Assembly (NCBI RefSeq): GCF_001434985.1
Contig: NZ_AZES01000102.1
Span: 1 to 64,000, forward strand
Origin: Companilactobacillus paralimentarius DSM 13238 = JCM 10415
Lineage (GTDB): Bacteria; Bacillota; Bacilli; Lactobacillales; Lactobacillaceae
Reading direction: 5' to 3'
Length of the DNA: 64,000 bases
Position numbers and translations under genes: made by a program. Each line of letters opens with the position of its first letter. The stretch's first letter is position 1. The notes below the pieces were generated by a model. That model was not told the DNA's origin. It worked only from the letters and a program-made list of their open reading frames with translations, and ran no database searches. Shown piece after piece: positions 1 through 10,039 of this stretch.

Positions 1-159
1 CATGAGGTTGTCTTCTATACAAAAACTATTCATCAATACGATTTGACAAAGAGCCGATAAAGATATGTTTCGTAAGATATTTCTCGTTTTATACATTTTG
101 TATAACAAATTCGATTGAAATTTGACTTTATTTTTGCTTGATCTCTTGTTATACTAAGT

Positions 160-265
160 ATGCAAAATTATTACTCGAACCCATTCGATGGATTGGATGA
201 TCAACAATCGTTCGGGGCGAGAAACAAAAAGAAGTTGCCATTTACTTGGCAGCTTCTTTTTGTTT
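160..265 (+). ncRNA. Possible short structured transcript
   Basis: A TATACT box at 150-155 is followed by a stretch that can fold (CTCG at about 174 with CGAG at 218-221; GATTG/CAATC inside) and ends in the strong hairpin at 226-261 with a T-run on this strand. No convincing -35 box lies at standard spacing, and no reading frame is evident. It could be a small RNA or merely the end of a transcript entering from outside the window. Confidence 0.2.
226..261. terminator. Bidirectional intrinsic terminator
   Basis: A stem of 15 positions (226-240 with 247-261, one mismatch) has a six-base loop and A/T runs on both sides. The stop codon of the permease on the minus strand (242-244) lies inside the loop, so the gene and its terminator overlap. 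Confidence 0.8.
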
Positions 266-1702
266 TTCTTGAGATTTTTTGCCTAATGTTGAATGTCTCA
301 TTCCATAGGCAAAGTAAATAACTAGACCGATGGCAAACCAACCGCCGGCATAGAGTTTTGCTTGAATATCTAGGCCCCAGAAAACAATCAGTGAACCCAG
401 AAAGCCTAGAGCTGGCAAAATTGGATAAAGTGGCATTTTAAAATCTGGATCTTGAATATCTTTGCCCTCTCTTCTTCTCAATGGGTAGATTCCTAATGAA
501 ACGAACATGAAGGCTATCAAGGTACCTGCTGAAATTAATTGTGCCAAAAAGGCAAATGGACAGACAGCACCTAAAATAATAGCAACAATTGATAAAACCA
601 ATAATGCATTGTTAGGAAGTTTTTTCTGATTAAGTTTTCCTAACCACTTAGGCAACATTCCATCACGGCCAAAGGAATAAATTAAACGTGAACCTGCCAA
701 CATCATACCAATCAACGCTGTAAACATCCCGACAACTGCAATGGCTTGAATCACACTAGCCACCAATGGATGTCCAGCTTGACGTAAAGCCCAACCAACA
801 GGTTCTGCATTATTAACGTATGAAGAGTATTTAAACATTCCCACTAAAACTAAGGCCACCGCGATAAACAAAGTCACGGCAATCAACAATGAACCTAAAA
901 TACCGCGTGGCATCGTCTTACCCGGATCTTTAGCTTCGGCTGAATTAGCCGCAATTGAATCAAAACCAATATAGGACAGGAAAATCATCGAAACACCGGC
1001 ATAAATTCCCTGCCAACCACCAAAGGCGGTTCCATCGCTATTTAAATGGTACTTAGGAATAAATGGCACATAATTTTCAATATGAATCGCCGTTAATCCA
1101 ACGACAATAAAAGCTAAAATTGCTAAAACTTTTAAAACTACTAAAATATTTTCAACTCGAGCAGCACCACTAACTCCATGAGAAAGTAACCATGCCACGG
1201 CCGCAATTACAATAACAGCGACTAAATCCAAAACGCCACCATTACTGCCAAGAGTATTGGCAATCGCATTGGGAAAATGTATTCCAATCGGTTCTAGTAA
1301 CCCTCGAAAATTGGCTGACAGCCCTGAGCCAACGAATGCCAAAGCAATGAAATATTCTGCCAACAGAGCCCAGCCAGCAATCCAGCCAAAAAATTCTCCA
1401 AACATAACATTGATCCATGAATAAGCTGAACCTGCAAATGGCATTGCTGCCGCCATTTCCGCATAAGCAAAAGCTACTAACCCGGCTACAATGGCCGCAA
1501 TAATAAAAGAAAAGACAACTGACGGACCCGTGTGTTGAGCCGCTACAACCCCTGGCAAAGTAAAGATAGAAGTTGAAACGATTGTCCCCACTCCCAAAGC
1601 CAAAAAGTCCTTAACAGTTAAAACTCTCACTAGATGTGAATCTTTATCTTCATAGATACTCGGATCTTCTTTTAGGGTTAAACGCCTAAAAAGGTTTCTC
1701 AT
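242..1702 (-). CDS. APC-family amino acid permease (CAT/YfnA-like)
   Basis: This 486-residue protein is a cytoplasmic-membrane amino-acid transporter of the APC superfamily, close to the cationic amino acid (CAT) branch represented by B. subtilis YfnA. About 12 hydrophobic segments are visible. The first carries the family's GVGTIVSTSIFTLPG motif near residue 37, and a conserved GSAYSW stretch follows near residue 91. The length is normal for the family. The ATG at 1702 has AAGAAGGGATG just upstream. It stands alone and ends in its own terminator. The substrate cannot be read from sequence; basic or branched-chain amino acids are possible. Confidence 0.9.
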   Translation of the reverse strand: MRNLFRRLTLKEDPSIYEDKDSHLVRVLTVKDFLALGVGTIVSTSIFTLPGVVAAQHTGPSVVFSFIIAAIVAGLVAFAYAEMAAAMPFAGSAYSWINVMFGEFFGWIAGWALLAEYFIALAFVGSGLSANFRGLLEPIGIHFPNAIANTLGSNGGVLDLVAVIVIAAVAWLLSHGVSGAARVENILVVLKVLAILAFIVVGLTAIHIENYVPFIPKYHLNSDGTAFGGWQGIYAGVSMIFLSYIGFDSIAANSAEAKDPGKTMPRGILGSLLIAVTLFIAVALVLVGMFKYSSYVNNAEPVGWALRQAGHPLVASVIQAIAVVGMFTALIGMMLAGSRLIYSFGRDGMLPKWLGKLNQKKLPNNALLVLSIVAIILGAVCPFAFLAQLISAGTLIAFMFVSLGIYPLRRREGKDIQDPDFKMPLYPILPALGFLGSLIVFWGLDIQAKLYAGGWFAIGLVIYFAYGMRHSTLGKKSQEKQKEAAK

Positions 1703-2097
1703 ATATAAACATCCCTTCTTACAAGAAATCTTGTATTAAATAATTCAAATTACTATTTTATATAATTCGTCTTATTTTAATGTTTTTTTAATTTACTTGC
1801 AAGATTTTTATAAAAGCTGAAAGCAGTATCAAAACTAGGAAGATTGAATTTTCAATATATAACCTAGCTATATATTTTTTCGATAAATTAGATCCATATT
1901 AATTCTGTATATACCATTGTGTATAAATGATTTATTTTTATCACAAATATAATTTTTTATTAATACTTTTAGTGACATTAAATATTTCATTTTTGTTAAG
2001 AATTATTTATCGTTTCTGAAAAATTATAAAAATAGCAGAGAACTATAATCAATACCGTGATATTTTATATTCTTTATAGAATAAAGGGGTAATAATT
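1703..2097. other. AT-rich divergent intergenic region
   Basis: 395 bp lie between the permease (leftward) and the surface-protein gene (rightward), so both promoters should be here. The region is very AT-rich with several TATA-like boxes (for example near 2024-2030), and none can be chosen securely. Small dyads occur (TTGAA-TT-TTCAA near 1845; TATATA repeated around 1858-1875). I see no gene or RNA element in it. Confidence 0.5.
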
Positions 2098-5000
2098 ATG
2101 AGATTCCAACAATTAAAGCATGATCCAAATACTATCGAGAAAAAGCGCCTCGTTAAATCAAAGAAAAATTGGGTTGTCCTTAGTAGCCTTTCAATCGCAA
2201 GGGGATTGTTCCTACTAAGTGCACCAAGTGTTTTGGTTAAAGCTGATACAACTAATAACCAAGTACAAACAACTTTGACTGCTAAAGCCCCTTCGACGGA
2301 AACTCAATCAGCCACAGATAAACTTGCTGCAGTTGCCAGCACTACTACTGACAATACTGCCAAAGAAACAAGAGCAAATCAGATTACTGCTACACCTAAA
2401 GCAAATGCTACTCCAGTAAGTTCAACTACTGATACAAAATCATCAGGGACTGTTGAAACACAAACAGCTACTCCTGAAGCAGGTACGTCTTCAACTAATA
2501 GTACACAGGCAGATACTTCAAAAGCTGATACTACTGAAAATGTCAATTCTAAAACCACTTCTGACACAACTACAACTGAATCTAAAGACACTCCTGTAGC
2601 CGAAAAAACTTTAGCTACTAATTTAGCGATTTCAAAAACCAAATTGACCAATTTAGGTGTTAAGGCAGAACTTCTTTCAATTACACCAGAAGCTGCCACT
2701 TTACCTGATGGAAATATCGCTGAAAGTACCCAAGGAACTACCCCTTGGTATATTTCTGCTGATGGCGTTCTTCATCTTGGTACAGCATCATCCACAACTG
2801 CTTTAGCTGACAATACTGCAACTACAACTAACAAGACTAGTGAATCAACTGATAAAACATCTACCGGCAGTTCAACTACTGGTACTACAACTGAATCAAC
2901 TACCCCAACTTCTCCGTGGGCAACTAATGCTGACAGTATCAACACCATTATTTTTGATGGTAAAGTTACAGCTGCTACTGATATGAACCACATGTTTGCT
3001 AACCTTACTAATTTAAAGAATATTGAAAATATCGATAATCTTGATACTTCTAATACAACCAACACTTCTGGTATGTTTGCTAATGATACTAATTTAGTGG
3101 ATGCAACAAATGTGGGAGAAACGCATACTAGCGATAATCAAAAATTAGATCTTTCATCTCTTAATTTCTATGTTGTTCAAAACTCTAGCAAAATGTTTTT
3201 GAATGACAGCTCTGTCACTGAAATTGACTTACCTACTAAAACCGATACAGCCATGGCTAAATCTTCTGATGCTTCATTCATGTTCAAAAACGACATTAAC
3301 CTCAAAACAATCAGTCTTAAATACTGGCAATTTTATAATCATAAAAACTTAACTGGTATGTTTCAAAATGATAAAAGTCTAGAAACATTAGATTTAAGTA
3401 GTTGGAGCATGAGTTTAAGTACTGTTGATAATGAAACTGGAGACTCTTCTAAAGGTGAAGGAATGTTCGATGGTACAAATTTAAAGAGTATTACTTTATC
3501 TCCATTTGATCGTTTTAAAAATTATACAGATCTTCCATCAATGAAATCAAATCACTGGTATGACAGTAAAGACAGCGTTATCTTTTCAACAATGACAGCA
3601 AACAATAATGGCAAAACACTTGGGACTCTATTCACAAAAGAGAATGTTCCACAAATTACCCCTAGTTTCACTTTAGAGCCCAAGTCAGGTGAAACTGTCA
3701 AAATGATTACCGCCACAATGTCAATTCCTTCTAACCTTGGTAATCAAAATCTTTCTGTTGAGGGAACTCTTAACAGTGCGGTTACTAATGTTGGCATTCC
3801 TCAAATCCCTGGATATACATCTGACATTTCTACAGTCAATGGAACAATCATTAACGACACCACTGCCACAACCAACTATTACATTACTTATACAGGCGAT
3901 CCTGTTAATAAATGGACTGCTTCTGTAACATTACCAGACGGTTCCACAAAGGAAATCACCGGTATTAAAAATGATGCTGGTAAAGCTCCACGAGTCGGTG
4001 ATAAAGTTACTTTTGATACTCCAACCGTTGCTGGATATGATGTCACTCCTAGTACTATAACCGGAACTATTAATTCCAAAGGTGATGTTGATTTTGACAA
4101 TCCAACTTATTCACAAAAACAATACACTAATACTGTAACCATAAAGTCTAATTTACCTAACCGAACTGTCAGTGTCACTGGTCCTGTTGGGCCAGTTAAA
4201 ATTGATGTTCCTAAGGTAGATGGTTACACAACAAGTCCCTCTCAAATTACTGGTACTATTAATTCTGATGGAACTATTACCTTAGATCCAAATCAGGACA
4301 TTACTTATACAGGTAACCCAGTAACTAATGCTTCCGCAACAATCAAAGCAACTCAAAATGGCACTACGAAGCTACCAGATATTTCTGTTGACGGAATTTC
4401 TGGTAATGTCGGCGACACTGTTGATGTCAAAGTTCCAACTAAGGAAGGTTATACTAGCCCCGAATCTGTTAAAGGTGTTATCCAACCTGACGGTAAAACA
4501 GTTTTAGTTAAAGAACCAGTCAACTATGTTGGCGTTGCATATACAGACTCACCAGCTACAATTAAATCTAATCTCGGTGATCAGCACGTTGATCATCTTA
4601 GTGGTAAAGTTGGTGAAACTGTAACTGTCAATGTTCCTAACGTTGAGGGATATACAGCAGACAAATCTACAGTTACTGGACTTATGAACCCAGGTGGTTC
4701 CATCACTTCTACAGATGTCGTAACTTACACCCCTAAAAAGATAGATACCGGTACTGCTACCATCAATACACCTAAAGGTAGTAAAGTTATTTCTGGTTTA
4801 ACTGGTACTGTTGATAAAAAAGGTGGAGTAACTATCACGGTCCCCGACGTTCAAGGCTATACTCCGGATAAATCTACTATCACTGGTACTATGAATTCTA
4901 ACGGAACTGTTACTCCTAATGAAACTGTTAACTACACTCCTAACAATATTAAAGATGTCACAACTACCATCACTACATCCAAGGGTGATAAAACTGTTTC

Positions 5001-7056
5001 TGGCTTAACCGGTATCGTTGACAAAAAAGACGGAGTAACCATTAAAGTTCCTGATGTTCCAGGTTATACTCCTGATAAATCTACTATCACCGGTACTATG
5101 AACCCTGATGGAACCGTTACTCCTAATGAAACTGTTAACTACACTCCTAACAATATTAAAGACGCTTCAACTACTATCAGCACATCCAAGGGTAATAAAA
5201 CTGTTTCTGGTTTAACCGGTACCGTTGACAAAAAAGACGGAGTAACTATTAAAGTTCCCGATATTCAAGGATATACTCCTGATAGATCTACTATCACTGG
5301 TACTATGAATCCTGACGGAACTGTTACTCCTAATGAAACTGTTAATTACATTCCTAATAACATTGAAGATGCCTCAACTACTATCAATACACCTAAAGGT
5401 AGTAAAACAATTTCAGATTTAAACGGTACTGTTGATAAAAAAGGTGGAGTAACTATTAAGGTACCTGACGTTCAAGACTACACTCCGGATAAATCTACTA
5501 TCACTGGTACTATGAATCCTAATGGAACCGTTACTCCTAACGAAACCGTTAACTACACACCAAACAATATTAAAGATGCCTCAACTACTATTAGTACATC
5601 TAAAGGTGATAAAACTGTTTCTGGTTTAACTGGTATTGTCGATGATAAAAATGGAGTAACCATTAAAGTTCCTGACGTTCAAGGTTATACTCCTGACAAA
5701 TCTACTATCACTGGTACTATGAACTCCGATGGAACTGTTACACCAAGTGAAACTGTCAATTACACTCCTAATGCTGTTAACAATGGTAGAATCACTATCA
5801 GCACACCCGATGGTGATAAGACTATTACTGATTTAACCGGTACAGTCGACAACAAAAACGGTGTAACTATCAAGGTTCCCGATGTTCAAGGATATACTCC
5901 GGATAAATCTACTATCACCGGTACTATGAACCCTGATGGAACCGTCACACCTGATGAAAAAGTTACATACACCGGTAACCCAATTAACAATCAATCCTTA
6001 AATATCCCTGCAACTAAAGATTCTAAAGATACCACTCAAACAGTTACTGGCTTAAGTGGCAAAGTCGGAGATACCTTAGAAGTTGCTGTACCAACAATTG
6101 ATGGTTACAATTCAAACGTCAAAACAGTTAAGGCCGTTATTAATCCTGATGGCAGCATTAGTACTGCTGATAAGGTCATTTACACAAAGATTCCTTCAAA
6201 CAACAATAATTCAAACGTTACTGGCAACGAAGCTACTCTTGAAATGAAAAATCAGACAATTACTACTTATGCTGACAAACCTGATGTTCAAGTTTATGGT
6301 CTCGATTCTAACAATACAATGGCAGCAATCAAGAATCGCATTCTTCCTCACCACACTAATTGGAAGAGCGATGCCGTTATTACAATTGGTGGAACAACTT
6401 ATTACCGTGTCGCTACTAATGAATTCGTCAAAACTATTCAAGCTTACCCATATGAAGCTTTGAATTTGTACATCAGAACTTACAATGACTCTGCTAAACC
6501 ACTTTACAGAGCCGAAGAAGATTTGATTGCTAATAAGACATTAGCTCCAAGTTCAAGCTGGGTCACCGATCGAAAGACTTACTTCATTAAAGGTGAAAAG
6601 TATTATCGTGTCGCTACTAACGAATTTGTTAAGGCCACTGATGTTTATGTATATTCACCAGTTAAGATGACCGTGGCAGCTCATTCTGATTCAAGTAAAA
6701 AAGTTTATGATGCTAAAGGTCAATTAGTCGAAAACTACGACCTCAATGCCAACTCTAATTGGAAAGCTGACAGTATTGCTTATATCAATGGTGATAAATA
6801 TTACCGTGTTGCTACTAACAAGTTTGTTAAAGCCGATGATGTTTATGTTTACACACCAGCCAAGTTGGTTGTTACAACTCATGCTGATTCAGCTAAAAAC
6901 ATTTACAACGACAAGGGTCAACTAGTTAAGGAACGCACTCTTGGTGCTAGTTCTAATTGGTTAGCCGACGCTACTACTTACATTAATGGTGTAAAGTACT
7001 ATCGTGTCGCTACTGATGAATTTGTTAAAGCTGATGATGTTGATATCAGACGTTAA
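2098..7056 (+). CDS. Large secreted BspA-type LRR surface protein with SLAP-like tail
   Basis: A 1652-residue cell-surface protein. Residues 1-49 form a long signal peptide resembling the KxYKxGKxW type (R17-x-V-K20-x-K-K23-x-W25) with a probable cut after VKA49; an Arg at 35 interrupts the hydrophobic core. A Ser/Thr-rich linker follows to about 190. About 205-520 is a BspA/DUF285 leucine-rich region with repeated MF-N-LK-L motifs, split by a second Thr-rich insert. About 540-886 holds diverged beta-rich, MucBP-like units, and 887-1300 six 69-residue repeats. The C-terminal 270 residues have four SLAP-like units, each ending in YYRVAT-EFVK. No LPXTG motif is present, so wall attachment is probably non-covalent. 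The ribosome site is AAAGGGGT. An adhesion role is inferred. Confidence 0.88.
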   Translation: MRFQQLKHDPNTIEKKRLVKSKKNWVVLSSLSIARGLFLLSAPSVLVKADTTNNQVQTTLTAKAPSTETQSATDKLAAVASTTTDNTAKETRANQITATPKANATPVSSTTDTKSSGTVETQTATPEAGTSSTNSTQADTSKADTTENVNSKTTSDTTTTESKDTPVAEKTLATNLAISKTKLTNLGVKAELLSITPEAATLPDGNIAESTQGTTPWYISADGVLHLGTASSTTALADNTATTTNKTSESTDKTSTGSSTTGTTTESTTPTSPWATNADSINTIIFDGKVTAATDMNHMFANLTNLKNIENIDNLDTSNTTNTSGMFANDTNLVDATNVGETHTSDNQKLDLSSLNFYVVQNSSKMFLNDSSVTEIDLPTKTDTAMAKSSDASFMFKNDINLKTISLKYWQFYNHKNLTGMFQNDKSLETLDLSSWSMSLSTVDNETGDSSKGEGMFDGTNLKSITLSPFDRFKNYTDLPSMKSNHWYDSKDSVIFSTMTANNNGKTLGTLFTKENVPQITPSFTLEPKSGETVKMITATMSIPSNLGNQNLSVEGTLNSAVTNVGIPQIPGYTSDISTVNGTIINDTTATTNYYITYTGDPVNKWTASVTLPDGSTKEITGIKNDAGKAPRVGDKVTFDTPTVAGYDVTPSTITGTINSKGDVDFDNPTYSQKQYTNTVTIKSNLPNRTVSVTGPVGPVKIDVPKVDGYTTSPSQITGTINSDGTITLDPNQDITYTGNPVTNASATIKATQNGTTKLPDISVDGISGNVGDTVDVKVPTKEGYTSPESVKGVIQPDGKTVLVKEPVNYVGVAYTDSPATIKSNLGDQHVDHLSGKVGETVTVNVPNVEGYTADKSTVTGLMNPGGSITSTDVVTYTPKKIDTGTATINTPKGSKVISGLTGTVDKKGGVTITVPDVQGYTPDKSTITGTMNSNGTVTPNETVNYTPNNIKDVTTTITTSKGDKTVSGLTGIVDKKDGVTIKVPDVPGYTPDKSTITGTMNPDGTVTPNETVNYTPNNIKDASTTISTSKGNKTVSGLTGTVDKKDGVTIKVPDIQGYTPDRSTITGTMNPDGTVTPNETVNYIPNNIEDASTTINTPKGSKTISDLNGTVDKKGGVTIKVPDVQDYTPDKSTITGTMNPNGTVTPNETVNYTPNNIKDASTTISTSKGDKTVSGLTGIVDDKNGVTIKVPDVQGYTPDKSTITGTMNSDGTVTPSETVNYTPNAVNNGRITISTPDGDKTITDLTGTVDNKNGVTIKVPDVQGYTPDKSTITGTMNPDGTVTPDEKVTYTGNPINNQSLNIPATKDSKDTTQTVTGLSGKVGDTLEVAVPTIDGYNSNVKTVKAVINPDGSISTADKVIYTKIPSNNNNSNVTGNEATLEMKNQTITTYADKPDVQVYGLDSNNTMAAIKNRILPHHTNWKSDAVITIGGTTYYRVATNEFVKTIQAYPYEALNLYIRTYNDSAKPLYRAEEDLIANKTLAPSSSWVTDRKTYFIKGEKYYRVATNEFVKATDVYVYSPVKMTVAAHSDSSKKVYDAKGQLVENYDLNANSNWKADSIAYINGDKYYRVATNKFVKADDVYVYTPAKLVVTTHADSAKNIYNDKGQLVKERTLGASSNWLADATTYINGVKYYRVATDEFVKADDVDIRR
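4756..5997 (+). repeat. Six tandem 207-bp (69-codon) repeats
   Basis: Equivalent points recur at 4756, 4963, 5170, 5377, 5584 and 5791, exactly 207 bp apart, so six in-frame units cover residues 887-1300 of the surface protein. Each has the pattern T-I-x-T-x-K-G-x-K, GLTGTVD-KK-GVTIKVPDV, GYTPDKSTITGTM and TVTPNETVNYTPN. Units differ mainly at synonymous sites. Diverged copies of the same fold lie upstream. Unit number could change by recombination. Confidence 0.92.
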
Positions 7057-7069
7057 TAACTAGACACAC

Positions 7070-7105
7070 AAAAACCCGCGAATCTAAAAAGATTTGCGGG
7101 TTTTT
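7070..7105. terminator. Convergent bidirectional terminator
   Basis: A GC-rich stem CCCGCGAATC with GATTTGCGGG around a TAAAAA loop is flanked by A5 and T5 runs. It separates the surface-protein gene from the oppositely oriented pyruvate oxidase. Confidence 0.92.
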
Positions 7106-7116
7106 GCATCTCGATT

Positions 7117-8841
7117 TTATAAGAATGAACGTAAAATTTCTTTCATTGGTGGTAATTCTGGCAAGCTCTTCTTATCAACAACGTGACCAAAACCAAATTT
7201 AGCATAGCCTTGGGCCTCATCCATCATAATTTTACCAGGAAGTGGAGCCTCATCATTAACTGCTACATCCAAAAGAACTGGTTTTTCAGGGTTACGATAC
7301 TTGGCAATTGCTTCAGAGAACTGTTCATCAGTTGTGATTCTCTCACCGATACCGCCACAGGCTTCAGCAAACTTGGCAAAATCAATATTTGGTAAACTAA
7401 TACCGTAATTTTGTTGTCCAGCTGATTGTTGCTCATATTCGATAAAGGCTAGGAGTTTGTTATTCAAAACTACAAATAGCATTGGCAAGTTATATCTCAC
7501 CGCCGTTGCAAAGTCCTGCATTACCATTGAAAAAGCACCATCACCAGCAATCGCATAAACTGGTCGATCAGGCATATCCATCTTGGCCGCAATTGCGCCT
7601 GGCAAAGCACATCCCATAGTTCCTAACCAAGCTGAAATGGTATACATCTGACTAGATTTAGCAGTTAAGAATCTAGCGCCAAAAGCAGTTGAAGTACCGA
7701 CATCAATTGACCAAACAGTGTCTCGAGGTGCACTCTTACTAAGATTGTGGAACATCAATGATGGCAAAACACCATCATGCTTCTTAGAATATACGTCATG
7801 CATCCAACTGTGCCACTGACCAATCTTTGATACAGCCAAGTCTAGGAAGTGACGTTCTTTGACTGGTTCACCTAATTCATTCCAACGACTCAAAACTTCT
7901 TTAGTATCACCTTGAATAGCCAAGTTGACGTGACGACGTTTTCCTAGACGATCAGCATTGATATCGACTTGAATGGCATCGACTTTCTTATTCAAATATG
8001 GTGCGTAAGGATAATCAGTTCCTAACATAATTACCAAATCAGCTTTTTGCATCATTTCAAAGGCTGGTTTAGTTCCCAATTTACCTAATTGGCCTAGGTT
8101 ATATGGATGATCGTCATCCACCATCCCTTTGGCAGGCATCGTCAAAATGATTGGCAATTTATATTTTTCAATAAACTCTTTTGTTTCAGCCTTTGCATCT
8201 TTAATACCAACACCAGCTAGTACGATCGGATTAGAATGAATCTTCATCATTTCTACAGCTTCTTTGATCTGATCATCATTAACTTTATAATCGTCTAACT
8301 TGAAGTTATCAACATTGGGAGTGAAGTTGTCCTTAATCATATGAGCTGGAATATCATCTGGAATTGTTAAAACAGCGACACCTTTTTTAGCAATGGCTGT
8401 TCTAATCGCTTCATCCATGATTCTTGGTAACGATTGTGGATCCATGATAATTTTGTTGTAGACGGCAACGTCTTCAAACAAAACGTGCGTATCAACTTCT
8501 TGGAAAAAATCAGTATTCAATAACTTTGATTGAACCTGTCCTAAAATTGCTAGAACAGGTGCATGATCCATTTTAGCGTCATACAGACCATTTAGTAGAT
8601 GAATTGCCCCTGGTCCACCGATCGACAAACAGACGCCTAAATTGCCTGTTAATTTAGCATGTGCGGCAGCTGACAATGCAGCCACTTCTTCATGCAAAAC
8701 ATGTGTAAATTTAATTTTATCTTGTGAACGATACAAAGCATCAATTGTTGTATCAACGGAATCACCCGGTATTCCGTAAATGTTATCGACACCCCATTTT
8801 TCTAAAACTTCAACCATTTTATCAGATGCACGAACACTCAT
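7117..8841 (-). CDS. pox: Pyruvate oxidase (TPP- and FAD-dependent)
   Basis: This 574-residue enzyme converts pyruvate, phosphate and oxygen to acetyl phosphate, CO2 and H2O2 in the cytoplasm. The N-terminal TPP-family domain has the activating Glu in HEEVAA near residue 51. The C-terminal domain holds the TPP/Mg motif GDG near residue 442, ending in NN about 28 residues later. Length and layout fit lactobacillar Pox/SpxB. AGGAGGGA precedes the ATG at 8841. It is monocistronic, with its own promoter and a shared terminator. Acetolactate synthase is the main alternative in this fold family but fits less well. H2O2 production and aerobic acetate formation are expected from the family. Confidence 0.88.
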   Translation of the reverse strand: MSVRASDKMVEVLEKWGVDNIYGIPGDSVDTTIDALYRSQDKIKFTHVLHEEVAALSAAAHAKLTGNLGVCLSIGGPGAIHLLNGLYDAKMDHAPVLAILGQVQSKLLNTDFFQEVDTHVLFEDVAVYNKIIMDPQSLPRIMDEAIRTAIAKKGVAVLTIPDDIPAHMIKDNFTPNVDNFKLDDYKVNDDQIKEAVEMMKIHSNPIVLAGVGIKDAKAETKEFIEKYKLPIILTMPAKGMVDDDHPYNLGQLGKLGTKPAFEMMQKADLVIMLGTDYPYAPYLNKKVDAIQVDINADRLGKRRHVNLAIQGDTKEVLSRWNELGEPVKERHFLDLAVSKIGQWHSWMHDVYSKKHDGVLPSLMFHNLSKSAPRDTVWSIDVGTSTAFGARFLTAKSSQMYTISAWLGTMGCALPGAIAAKMDMPDRPVYAIAGDGAFSMVMQDFATAVRYNLPMLFVVLNNKLLAFIEYEQQSAGQQNYGISLPNIDFAKFAEACGGIGERITTDEQFSEAIAKYRNPEKPVLLDVAVNDEAPLPGKIMMDEAQGYAKFGFGHVVDKKSLPELPPMKEILRSFL

Positions 8842-8865
8842 AATTGTCCCTCCTAGTATCAGTTA

Positions 8866-8893
8866 CCTATACCGTACCATAACATTTTCACAA
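8866..8893 (-). promoter_or_regulatory. Promoter of pyruvate oxidase gene
   Basis: Reading leftward, TTGTGA (8893-8888) and TATAGG (8871-8866) are 16 bp apart and lie about 25 bp before the start codon. I see no clear CcpA site beside it. Confidence 0.5.
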
Positions 8894-9034
8894 TAAAAGC
8901 AATATGCTCACGTCCCGACATATCAATTTACTTATATTTTGATAACTCAGTTTGTGAATATTATTCTTATCAGTAATTCTTTTTTTTCAATTTTCTGTTA
9001 TCATATATTTAGACATTTTTAGGGGGATCACAAT

Positions 9035-9556
9035 ATGGTTAAGCAGTTCCAACTTTATCGTTGGTTGCGATTTGTTTTTTTATTGGTGGCAGGTGTCTTA
9101 ATTGTCATTGCACCGATAAAAAGTTTCGACATCATCATCTATATCGTTTCCACTTACATTGCTATCTATGGCGTACTATCAATTATCGATGGTTTAAGCA
9201 TTCGTAAGAGTACAGGGGAAAACAATATCGCTATCGGATTAGGAGTTGGCGCTTTATTTTTGGCTCTAGGGGTTTTGCTATTTGCACGTTTCTTTGTTAA
9301 TCTAGTGCCACCAGTTTTAGGTATCATCTTATTAGTCAATGGCATCAACCAATTTCGGGATTCTCATGAGATGACAAAAAGAGTTCAGATAACACCCTAC
9401 TTGGACTATTTTTACTCAGCCCTTCTAATGCTTGCAGGTATTGTGTTTATTCTGAACCCTTCTAAAACAATTATTTTTATTTATCAATTATTCGGATTAA
9501 GTCTAGTTGTACTAGCCTTTTTCGAAATTATAAACTCCAGAATCTATCGTCATTAA
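9035..9556 (+). CDS. HdeD-like (DUF308) membrane protein
   Basis: 173 residues, almost wholly hydrophobic, with about six transmembrane segments arranged as three two-helix repeats, as in the HdeD/DUF308 family. Charged connectors follow each pair (residues about 51-62 and 105-120). In E. coli HdeD is linked to acid resistance; in Firmicutes the role is undefined. A strong site, AGGGGGATCAC, precedes the ATG. It diverges from pox and meets the thioesterase gene tail to tail with one base between stops. I see no hairpin terminator in that junction. Confidence 0.75.
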   Translation: MVKQFQLYRWLRFVFLLVAGVLIVIAPIKSFDIIIYIVSTYIAIYGVLSIIDGLSIRKSTGENNIAIGLGVGALFLALGVLLFARFFVNLVPPVLGIILLVNGINQFRDSHEMTKRVQITPYLDYFYSALLMLAGIVFILNPSKTIIFIYQLFGLSLVVLAFFEIINSRIYRH

Positions 9557-9557
9557 G

Positions 9558-9926
9558 TTAGATCTGGATTTTTTTTAAGGTAATAGTACTTAAACTGTTG
9601 GTAATAGCACTATCCTCATAATGAATCGTAGCTTGCCATGTTTGAATATTACTACCATTTCTGATTGAGATTGCTTCTACTTGAATCTTACCGATTTTCA
9701 ATGAATTGAGGTTATGGAGCGACACACTCAAAATGGCAGCTGTATCATTGTTTTCCATATTCAAATTAGCCCCAATACTAGCGGCCGTTTCCGACAGCAT
9801 GGCATTGATGCTACCAGCTTTTTTTTCTTCCATTTGTAGATGTTCGTCATTGATATCCATCTGCAAAACTACTTTATGTTTTCCTTCTTCAACTACTTCA
9901 ATTCCTAAATCATTTAGCAAACTCAT
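9558..9926 (-). CDS. Hotdog-fold acyl-CoA thioesterase, PaaI/MenI-like
   Basis: 122 residues with the layout of single-domain PaaI-type hotdog thioesterases: an N-terminal beta strand, the central helix GSINAMLSETAASIGANL (about residues 38-55) with the catalytic-position Glu, then four strands. The family's usual HGG before the helix is replaced by KAG, which is unusual. The next gene is a divergent MenE-like ligase, so a MenI-like role (DHNA-CoA hydrolysis) is suggested by context, but no other menaquinone genes are present. AGGTAAAAA precedes the ATG. Confidence 0.6.
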   Translation of the reverse strand: MSLLNDLGIEVVEEGKHKVVLQMDINDEHLQMEEKKAGSINAMLSETAASIGANLNMENNDTAAILSVSLHNLNSLKIGKIQVEAISIRNGSNIQTWQATIHYEDSAITNSLSTITLKKIQI

Positions 9927-10039
9927 TTTTTACCTCAATTTTTTTCATAATTAGTTAAAATTTTATTCTTCAAATGTTTTACAATCAAGTTATAGCAATT
10001 TTAATAATATCAAATTACTAAAGGAAAAGAGGTCACATT

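Noticed and set aside
2379-3065. Open frames on the minus strand inside the large surface-protein gene
   Set aside because: They come from the Thr/Ser-rich codons of the real gene, lack ribosome sites and encode low-complexity Val-rich sequence.
9541-9575. Terminator between the HdeD-like gene and the thioesterase gene
   Set aside because: T-rich sequence is present but I could find no stem of useful length.
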